The translations under genes and the position numbers were made by a program. Source: Bacillota bacterium (lineage in GTDB: Bacteria > Bacillota > Clostridia > Lachnospirales > Anaerotignaceae). From it: a stretch of 13,774 bases of DNA. The notes beneath the pieces are model-generated. The model was not told the origin of the DNA. It saw nothing but the letters and a program-made list of their open reading frames with translations, and searched no databases. Shown one piece after another: positions 8,401 through 13,327 of the stretch (positions are counted from its first letter, which is position 1; every line of letters begins with the position of its first letter). The stretch lies in contig JAEZPX010000188.1 in NCBI GenBank assembly GCA_023413275.1, forward strand, positions 1-13,774, in the 5' to 3' direction.

Positions 8401-11189
8401 TCCTGTTTATAGTAGTACCGTGTATCTTTACTATCCGTCCATTTTGTGGTATTCCAATAATAGGCAGCACGAGCCAAAGCATTAATATGTCTTGGACTTC
8501 TAACGGAAATAGGCCGACTCTCCCCCGTTGGGTTTTTCGGAACCGCAGCCGCAGTTGTGCTGATATCGGGATTAATTGCATTTTTTGCAAAGTCAGGACA
8601 ATAGAAAAAGGTATAGTCCTCAAACATTGCTTTTCCATCAATATAGCCAGTTATGGTCAAGCGGTCATAAAATCTTGCTGCTGTATTTCTGTCAGTCATT
8701 TGCAATGCAAAAGGAAGGCGGAAAACCTTGGCATTTGAAATGGTATACTTTGCTCCATCTGCTGTATTTGAAAACTGTAAAGAAACCTTATCGGTAATTC
8801 TTTTTGCTGTACCAGCACTCTGGGTATCGGTTATATTGGCTGTTTCTATTTTATTTGAATTTAGTACATAACTAAATTTCGTCAAAGAATAGATTGTCAT
8901 GATGGCATAGCCATCCTCTACACAAGGTTCTTGTCGCAAGGTATTTAGTTTCCAACTATTACCCTCTGTGTCAAAACTATCCCCTTCCGCCGTCAAGCTT
9001 GTTTCTGCGTAATAGCCATAATAGTTTCCCTCTGCATCGGCATTTGCATATCTTTCATAATAAACCAAGGAGGTTTGCAATTTTAACTCCGCAGGCCAAT
9101 CTCCATAATGAGGTAAAATTGTTCCATCCTCTCTATGTACCATTCTGAAAGGGATACTGTTTCCAACCAAAGCATCACTATATGGGTAGCAATTACTATC
9201 AAGGTTCCCTGAAACCTTTAGATCAGGAAATCCTTTTGGCTGAACACCAGCATAACTAATGGTATAATCATAATTATAATTTGCCTGTCTTAAAAAATTA
9301 CAATTTTGAAAGGTTGCTGTAGAGGTTCCCGCAAACCCACCGGAGGTGGCCTTATCTAAAAGGTTATCTCCCTTTTGTACTACGCCATAGGCACTACAGT
9401 CGGAAATCGTTCCATTGGCCGCACTTCCCACCAAGCCCCCCGCATACCACTGAGCAGTCACATCAGAGGTGGAATAGCAACCATTCATAGATGTATTTGC
9501 AGTTCTTCCTGCAAACCCGCCGGCATAGCTTCCAGTTGCATTCACCTTACCTGAGGCATAAGAATCGGTTATCAGTCCATTGCTGTATTCACCAGCAAAT
9601 CCACCCACATACGCATTCCCCGAAACATTCATTGCAGCAAATGAACCTTTTGTGGCTGTACCACCACTGATTCGTCCCACCAATCCACCAACATAGTCCG
9701 TTCCACTCACACGATAGCGCGCAACACGGTCTGCCATATCTGTAAGAGGGCGGTTATACTCATCCTTTGTTGTAAGATAGACCCCACAATTGGTTATACT
9801 TCCTCCCTGCATTTGCCCTGCCAGTGCGCCAACATAAGCGCTCCCTGAAACGCTAAAATCTACCAGCTTCATATTCATGAAAGCACTATCTTTCAATTGG
9901 CTAAACAAGCCAATATTATTCGTTCCTGCTATCTTAAAATTCCGAAGCTCATTATTATTTCCATTGAATGTTATTCCATCAAACAATGATTTATTTTCAA
10001 TGGGAGCTAAGGTATCTGCATAGGGCTTCTTTTTCGGATCATAACTGGAAATCATAGAACCAGCAGCCCATTTGGTGAAATCATAATCAATTGCACCTGT
10101 CTGGGTTATAATAAGTCCGTTACCTGTGGCAGAATAGTTTGATGCTCTTAAATTGTTTAAATGGCGAACACTGGAAATTGCCAAATTTCCATCCTCATCT
10201 TTTGATGCAAAAAGACTGTTTGTAACGGGTGCCACTGCACTTCCGGTAACAGTAAGACCTTCTCTGGCATAAGTCATGGTCACTGTTGCAGTAATGTCAT
10301 CTCCTTGTGTCAGTTTGCCTCCAGTAATATTATGAAAGCTTTCCATGCCTCCACGAACACTATCCAGAAGAACTTGAACTTTTGCCTTATCATTGCTAAT
10401 CCAAAAATCTCTACCACCTTTCAATTCAATGGTAAAGGAATGGTTTGATATATCATCAGGACGAAAGCTCTCATCTGTAATGGTTACGGACAAAAGGATA
10501 TTCTCGGCATTTTTAATCAGTTTTCTCATGCCACTGCATTCAATATCAAGATATAAATCTTCTTTATTTACAACCTTTACTGTGGGTTCAAATTTATCTG
10601 GCAGACCAATGCCTTGGGACAGCTCTGAAATCCCCCCATAATAGCCAATCATCTTCTCTTTTCTATCACTTTTACTTCTTGAAGCAAGTGCCATTATATC
10701 ATCATATGTAAACGCTTCTTCTCCATAAAAAACGCCATAAACATCTCCTGTTTCTGGATTTAACTCTACCAAATAATGCCCACCTGATTCTAAGGAAGCA
10801 TTTAAAATGGAATCACTGCCTATTATATAATTAATAAAAACAGTATCCGTATCTGTAAAATAATAAAGTTTTTTCCAATCATCTGCTTCTCCATCGTAAT
10901 CCTGAGGCTCTTTACCTATAAAGCCTAATTTTCTTATAGAATAATCATTTTCTACCTTTTCACAAAAGGTGTTTAATGTTCCCACAGCTTTCATGGTTGT
11001 AAGCTTATTTTGAGAAACCAAATAAATCTGCCTTGCAACATCATCATACTTTTTTATTTCAAGGTTTCTTCTAAGGCCGGCTACCGCAGGTATGGCAATG
11101 GCGCAAATGATAATGAGGATTCCAACTGCAACCAGCATTTCTATAAGGGTATAGCCTTTTTTCTCTCTTTTTGAAAACTTATCAGTCAT
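5409..11189 (-). CDS. Giant pilin-adhesin: type IV prepilin N-terminus fused to three GLUG-repeat modules
   Basis: This is the first gene of the pilus operon and encodes a predicted surface protein of ~1,926 residues (~200 kDa). Numbering is from the longest reading (GTG 11198). Residues 11-20 contain REKKG^YTLIE, a classic prepilin cleavage site with Glu5, followed by a hydrophobic pilin helix to ~42. Residues ~46-195 form a pilin-like helical/beta head region and ~196-328 appear beta-rich and Ig-like. Module A (329-701), linker (702-890), module B (891-1330), linker (1331-1480), module C (1481-1777) and a terminal domain (1778-1929) follow. Modules carry GLUG motifs such as YVGGLVG and YAGGFAG and end in H-x-GDW at 697-701, 1326-1330 and 1773-1777. 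No LPXTG, transmembrane tail or secretion repeat is present, so the pilin helix is the only anchor. I prefer ATG 11189: AAGGGAG (11198-11204) overlaps the GTG and leaves an 8-base spacer to ATG. The pilin-plus-GLUG reading is firm; adhesin function is inferred. Confidence 0.92.
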   Translation of the reverse strand: MTDKFSKREKKGYTLIEMLVAVGILIIICAIAIPAVAGLRRNLEIKKYDDVARQIYLVSQNKLTTMKAVGTLNTFCEKVENDYSIRKLGFIGKEPQDYDGEADDWKKLYYFTDTDTVFINYIIGSDSILNASLESGGHYLVELNPETGDVYGVFYGEEAFTYDDIMALASRSKSDRKEKMIGYYGGISELSQGIGLPDKFEPTVKVVNKEDLYLDIECSGMRKLIKNAENILLSVTITDESFRPDDISNHSFTIELKGGRDFWISNDKAKVQVLLDSVRGGMESFHNITGGKLTQGDDITATVTMTYAREGLTVTGSAVAPVTNSLFASKDEDGNLAISSVRHLNNLRASNYSATGNGLIITQTGAIDYDFTKWAAGSMISSYDPKKKPYADTLAPIENKSLFDGITFNGNNNELRNFKIAGTNNIGLFSQLKDSAFMNMKLVDFSVSGSAYVGALAGQMQGGSITNCGVYLTTKDEYNRPLTDMADRVARYRVSGTDYVGGLVGRISGGTATKGSFAAMNVSGNAYVGGFAGEYSNGLITDSYASGKVNATGSYAGGFAGRTANTSMNGCYSTSDVTAQWYAGGLVGSAANGTISDCSAYGVVQKGDNLLDKATSGGFAGTSTATFQNCNFLRQANYNYDYTISYAGVQPKGFPDLKVSGNLDSNCYPYSDALVGNSIPFRMVHREDGTILPHYGDWPAELKLQTSLVYYERYANADAEGNYYGYYAETSLTAEGDSFDTEGNSWKLNTLRQEPCVEDGYAIMTIYSLTKFSYVLNSNKIETANITDTQSAGTAKRITDKVSLQFSNTADGAKYTISNAKVFRLPFALQMTDRNTAARFYDRLTITGYIDGKAMFEDYTFFYCPDFAKNAINPDISTTAAAVPKNPTGESRPISVRSPRHINALARAAYYWNTTKWTDSKDTRYYYKQENDIDFGAYTKTYCGISYNLMDTASGNAYRNRPIGRPNSQAFTDPTGATYTPSNFRNIYDGQGYSIIDYCCVTTNEDKYQFTGLFGEVQGAILKNIVMIASDPENKSGYVISEYNDGGSHHPGVGALAGLVYVGKKGYDDNEQYRNDDTYSYASVKNCSVTGYTVSYAPKSNAKLPCAVGGLVGYNFGRIENSSAVSKLVTADKSSNVARYIGGLVGSINGKGTITNCYSGGTVTASDSSSSNTYLAGICAGFDNIYGIYDDQASSRNMVITNVYTYCSWDKNDIKGVPYAVINKQDNIKLVNGYYLTNTVGTGVTLSGTTSGKDFSVNKLNYAQLCSLSIPASKDSATGVDARGSGRATSGNTYPWSSSLDSVAYSYPALVINPREKTTTYVHYGDWYYESTKKDSGYLTYYELYSDGTFATSYINEKNALAYVGNFDTTNSKTIESAGYGLLRLFEDAGTFQANGQTLQLGSILKNNIAVGKGIYNLYSLNDESLSILKPDNNLISKELQFGYDETEDSIRTPRTRSIYVNGFFADTLSTTALQASSEAPLKVRTAQQLQNMTSASSGWYIKLDHDVMADAMTGGINNAGYTFDGGYLSGGDAKVFNGYKTGSNGNRIFGLTKPLFDTIALNSNVKNLALIGINMSSSTDGLAAVAKTNNGNIQNCLATGTIATTNTSLGSAGMVGQNFGTITNSYVNVAISSGKGEAAGFVLRNSGTINNCYALGQVQSANAVASGFIGRTSSGSNVQSCYTLASVSGTQSYGFVPTGSTGITTASCYWAKDKTINSAISNSGGTSKSLAQLKTVFTSGAWTTSNTSATWSNTMSGAYPYPRLSELDHCGDWPVGISGKVGAIKLYRSGGNYYANGIMVSLEDMSKGNLYAQGSAVYSYFGYPYYSNRYAHGIVFDSDFAQDLSNWEAKYTYSYYYFGWRWGEETIDLSTVSEANLKNSNANGLTLNVFWVTNGYYLDEVTLRNKTDGTVHVFEYNNNTFTYQP
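5868..6758 (-). repeat. GLUG module C of the giant pilin (residues 1481-1777)
   Basis: The module opens with LKVRTAQQLQNM and a YIKLDHDVM strand, then YTFDGGYL and NLALIGINM. About four diverged GLUG-type turns follow: SAGMVGQNFGTITNS, AAGFVLRNSGTINNC, ASGFIGRTSSGSNVQSC and SYGFVPTGSTG. It closes with YPYPRL and HCGDWP (1773-1777). It is shorter and more diverged than module A. Confidence 0.75.
7209..8528 (-). repeat. GLUG module B of the giant pilin (residues 891-1330)
   Basis: The module opens with ISVRSPRHINALARAAYYW and a DIDFG strand, then FRNIYDGQGYSIIDY and FTGLFGEV. Four further GLUG-type turns follow: GVGALAG (~1055), AVGGLVGYNFGRIEN (~1110), YIGGLVGSINGKGTITN (~1143) and YLAGICAG (~1177). 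The closing block runs from YPWSSSL to HYGDW at 1326-1330. It is longer than the other modules because of insertions between turns. Confidence 0.75.
9096..10214 (-). repeat. GLUG module A of the giant pilin (residues 329-701)
   Basis: The module opens with ISSVRHLNNL and a DYDF strand, then an F-x-G-x-x-x-x-L-R-N-F-K-I block leading to GLFSQL. Six GLUG-type turns follow: YVGALAG (455-461), YVGGLVG (502-508), YVGGFAG (530-536), YAGGFAG (558-564), YAGGLVG (585-591) and SGGFAG (619-624). Each is followed by a strand ending in S/N-x-C or S-Y. It closes with a YPYS-x-x-L ... HYGDWP block. It is the best-conserved of the three modules and is predicted to form a right-handed beta-solenoid. Confidence 0.8.
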
Positions 11190-11197
11190 TGCGCTCA

Positions 11198-11204
11198 CTC
11201 CCTT
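11198..11204 (-). promoter_or_regulatory. Ribosome binding site of the giant pilin gene
   Basis: AAGGGAG reads on the minus strand, 8 bases before ATG 11189. Its last G is the first base of the alternative GTG 11198, which therefore has no spacer. This supports ATG 11189 as the real start. Confidence 0.7.
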
Positions 11205-11251
11205 TTTTATGAAATGATTGGTAGCCTTACAGCAGTAAATTACCCTTGTCA

Positions 11252-11279
11252 GTTACAATAATCTCATCCACATTGTAAC
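11252..11279. repeat. Perfect 8+8 inverted repeat overlapping the -10 box of the pilus operon
   Basis: GTTACAAT (minus strand, 11279-11272), a 12-base spacer, then ATTGTAAC (11259-11252). The upstream arm contains the predicted -10 TACAAT, and the second arm would lie in the first transcribed bases. That placement fits an operator for a dimeric repressor, although the downstream half could also fold with the upstream half if transcription starts earlier. I cannot name the regulator. Confidence 0.5.
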
Positions 11280-11300
11280 AAAACTTTTTACATAAAACAA
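11272..11300 (-). promoter_or_regulatory. Predicted sigma-A type promoter of the pilus operon
   Basis: On the minus strand TTGTTT (11300-11295) is followed after 17 bases by TACAAT (11277-11272), preceded by TGT to give an extended -10. The -35 matches only three consensus bases; the -10 matches five of six. Transcription would start near 11265, leaving a leader of about 75 bases. This is the best promoter-like pair in the gap, and the upstream marR terminator makes an operon promoter here necessary. Confidence 0.5.
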
Positions 11301-11365
11301 CAGAAAAAACATCGAAAAATCCCTGCTTAATGAAAAATAGTAATATTATTCCAAATTACCAATTC

Positions 11366-11391
11366 AAATACTGTTAAACCCTTCAGTATTT
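11366..11391. repeat. Second perfect 8+8 inverted repeat in the pilus operon upstream region
   Basis: AAATACTG (11366-11373), a 10-base spacer, then CAGTATTT (11384-11391). It lies about 65-95 bases upstream of the predicted -35 box, a usual place for an activator site. It could alternatively be a plus-strand terminator-like hairpin, since a T-rich stretch follows on that strand, but no plus-strand gene ends there. Confidence 0.4.
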
Positions 11392-11499
11392 ATTTTATTT
11401 TTATAAATAGAATTTTAGCCCTTGTGTAACAGAAGCGTACGTATCACGAATAGAAAAAAAAGCGTTGAAAAAGCTTAACACTGCATTAAAGGATTAAAA

Positions 11500-11514
11500 C
11501 AGGGCATTGCCCTG
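11500..11514. repeat. 15-base palindrome after the marR terminator
   Basis: CAGGGCATTGCCCTG has perfect 7-base arms around one central base. On the minus strand it is followed by TTTT and could act as a weak backup terminator about 25 bases after the main marR terminator, or as a protein-binding palindrome. The stretch 11392-11499 otherwise shows no gene and no clear element. Confidence 0.35.
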
Positions 11515-11536
11515 ATACATATTAGCTATTAAATAT

Positions 11537-11569
11537 AAAAATAAAAAAAGCAGGTCAAAAGACCCACCT
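11537..11569 (-). terminator. Rho-independent terminator of marR
   Basis: On the minus strand a 9-bp stem (AGGTGGGTC with GACCTGCT, three G-T pairs) closes a TTTT loop and runs directly into TTTTTTT-A-TTTTT. It begins 8 bases after the marR stop codon. It separates the marR transcript from the pilus operon. Confidence 0.8.
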
Positions 11570-11576
11570 TTCTAAT

Positions 11577-12005
11577 TTATCCTGCAAAATGATTCCCATC
11601 CGCAATAATGCGCAGATAATTCTTCAATACCGCAATCTCTTCTGCAGAAAAGCATTTCAATACCTCATCATTCACGTCATCAATGATTTTTCCAATAGGT
11701 GCCTCTAAAGCTTTCCCTTTTTCCGTCGGAACCACTCTAACTTCACGTCTATCTTCCTTGTTGATTACACGATCAATCAGACCTTTTTTCTGCATGCGAT
11801 CTAGCACGCCTGAAATAGTAGATGTTTCCAAGCAGAGAATCTCTGAAATTTGCTTTGGCGTAGCAAACTCCTTTTGCCACAAGCAACTTAAAACACCATA
11901 TTGGGATGGTGTAATGTCATACTCAGACAACTTTGAGCTCAGATGCTGAAAAACAGAATGCTGTGCTGTAGTCAATAAATAGTTGATACACTGTGTTAAT
12001 TCCAT
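11577..12005 (-). CDS. MarR-family transcriptional regulator
   Basis: This 142-residue protein is of standard MarR length. The winged helix-turn-helix covers ~46-97: helices around TPKQISEILCLETSTISGVL (49-68) and then LDRMQKKGLI, with the wing RVINKEDRREVRVVP carrying the conserved D-R-R (85-87). N- and C-terminal helices would form the dimer interface. MarR proteins bind palindromic operators as dimers and usually respond to small ligands or oxidation. Cysteines are at 6, 41, 58 and 118, but the OhrR-type N-terminal cysteine context is not present. ATG 12005 has AAGGA 7 bases upstream. It has its own terminator and probably its own promoter, so it is not part of the pilus operon. Whether it controls the pilus promoter or its own is open; its target cannot be read from the sequence. 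Confidence 0.92.
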   Translation of the reverse strand: MELTQCINYLLTTAQHSVFQHLSSKLSEYDITPSQYGVLSCLWQKEFATPKQISEILCLETSTISGVLDRMQKKGLIDRVINKEDRREVRVVPTEKGKALEAPIGKIIDDVNDEVLKCFSAEEIAVLKNYLRIIADGNHFAG

Positions 12006-12037
12006 AAGCTTATCCTTTTCCCTTTACTCAATTCTAC

Positions 12038-12064
12038 TTTATAGGATAGCTGTATTTGTGACAA
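12038..12064 (-). promoter_or_regulatory. Possible promoter of marR
   Basis: TTGTCA (12064-12059) and TATAAA (12043-12038) each match five of six consensus bases, but the 15-base spacer is short. The gap after the upstream U32 gene shows no convincing terminator, so marR may also be reached by readthrough. Confidence 0.35.
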
Positions 12065-12076
12065 AAATCAAGTTTT

Positions 12077-13327
12077 TTATTTAGCATCCAACACATTTTT
12101 GCGCAACATGTCGTACTTTTTCACTGGTTTATCAAACAAAATTTGTAAAATTTGCTGAGGGTGTGGTGCTGATTCCACTGGATTCCCATCTGCGTCCCAC
12201 AGCTTAGAAACCTTCATTGTAAATGCATTTCCCTTTGCTGGCATAACCTCAATGGTATCTCCTACACAAAATTTATTCCGCTGTTCTACAATAGCAATTC
12301 CCGTTTCAGGGTTGCTGTCCTCTTGAACCATACCAATAAAGTCAAACCCACGAATATAGGTATTGCTATTGTAAATCTGCTGATTTCCGTCAGGTTTTTC
12401 ATAATAGAAACCTTCGGTATAGTCTCTATGGCTTGCTTTAGATACCTCTTCCAAATACTGAGGAAGTTTTTCACGATATAAATCAGGTGAAGTCATATAA
12501 TCATCAATGGCCTGACGATATGCCTTTACCACTGTACCAACATAAAAAGGGGTCTTCATACGGCCTTCGATTTTCAGACTCATAATTCCTGATTCTAAAA
12601 TATCGGGGATATGTTCAATCATACAAAGGTCCTTAGAATTATAGATATATGTTCCTCTTTCATTTTCCTCTATGGGCATATATTCCCCGGGTCTTGTTTC
12701 CTCCACCAAATGGTATTTCCATCTGCAAGGATGAGAACAGGCTCCTTTATTTGCATCTCTGCCGCTTAAGTAATTACTCAACAAGCACCGCCCCGAATAG
12801 GAAATACACATTGCCCCATGCACAAAAGCCTCAATATCCATATCCTCTGGAATATTTTCCCTTATCTGCTTTACTTCCCCAAAGGAAAGCTCTCTGGCAA
12901 TGACAACACGCTTTGCCCCAAGCTTATACCACATGCTGGCACTCATATAATTGGTGTTATTCGCTTGGGTAGAAACGTGAATCTCCATATTAGGTACCGC
13001 TTCCTTAGCCACTGAAAACACACCCAAATCCGAAATAATCAGCGCATCCGCACCAATTTTCTCTACTGCTTTAAAATACTCCGCCATGCCTTCAAAATCC
13101 GCATTATGAGCAAAAATATTCGCTGTGATATAAACCTTTGCTCCATGGTCATGGGCAAATTGAATGCCCTCTGCCATAGTATCCAAACCGAAATTTTTCG
13201 CCTTGGCACGTAATCCATATGCCTCACCGCCAATATATACTGCATCGGCACCATACAGCACTGCAATTTTCAGTTTTTCCAAATCTCCCGCTGGAGCCAA
13301 AAGCTCCGGTTTATTCAATTTCCACAT
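12077..13327 (-). CDS. trhP: U32 family tRNA hydroxylation protein TrhP-like (annotated as peptidase U32)
   Basis: This 416-residue U32-family protein has the family start KPELLAPAGDLEKLKIAVLYGADAVYIGG split across the first ~35 residues, a TIM-barrel-like core, and the U32 signature E-A-F-V-H-G-A-M-C (166-174). Cysteines C174, C181, C197 and C201 (C-x6-C-x15-C-x3-C) match the iron-sulfur ligand pattern of E. coli TrhP (YegQ). TrhP proteins make 5-hydroxyuridine at tRNA position 34 from prephenate without oxygen, so the historic peptidase label is probably wrong here. Its start (ATG 13327, AAGGAG 9 bases upstream) overlaps the trmR-like gene by 17 bases, mirroring yrrM-yrrN/yrrO in B. subtilis. 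Other U32 members act in ubiquinone synthesis or rRNA hydroxylation (RlhA); the neighbour favours TrhP. Only one copy is visible. Confidence 0.88.
   Translation of the reverse strand: MWKLNKPELLAPAGDLEKLKIAVLYGADAVYIGGEAYGLRAKAKNFGLDTMAEGIQFAHDHGAKVYITANIFAHNADFEGMAEYFKAVEKIGADALIISDLGVFSVAKEAVPNMEIHVSTQANNTNYMSASMWYKLGAKRVVIARELSFGEVKQIRENIPEDMDIEAFVHGAMCISYSGRCLLSNYLSGRDANKGACSHPCRWKYHLVEETRPGEYMPIEENERGTYIYNSKDLCMIEHIPDILESGIMSLKIEGRMKTPFYVGTVVKAYRQAIDDYMTSPDLYREKLPQYLEEVSKASHRDYTEGFYYEKPDGNQQIYNSNTYIRGFDFIGMVQEDSNPETGIAIVEQRNKFCVGDTIEVMPAKGNAFTMKVSKLWDADGNPVESAPHPQQILQILFDKPVKKYDMLRKNVLDAK

Noticed and set aside
8217..8738. 173-codon plus-strand open frame, and several other plus-strand frames of 60-116 codons
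   Set aside because: They lie opposite strong minus-strand coding regions with clear domains, have no good ribosome sites or recognisable motifs, and are expected shadows.
5409..11189. Frameshifted or fused pseudogene explaining the great length of the pilin
   Set aside because: The frame is uninterrupted, all three modules are coherent in one frame, and the stop is followed directly by a good ribosome site for the next gene.
11199..11576. A c-di-GMP riboswitch before the pilus operon
   Set aside because: I looked for the conserved GEMM-I core and junction bases on the minus strand and did not find them; the predicted leader is only about 75 bases. A covariance-model scan would settle it.
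11577..12005. MarR protein as the dedicated regulator of the pilus operon
   Set aside because: A strong terminator separates it from the operon and no MarR-like short palindrome is clearly shared by both promoters; adjacency alone is not enough.
12077..13327. Secreted collagenase or other protease
   Set aside because: No signal peptide or protease catalytic motif is seen; the cysteine pattern and the trmR-like neighbour point to tRNA hydroxylation.
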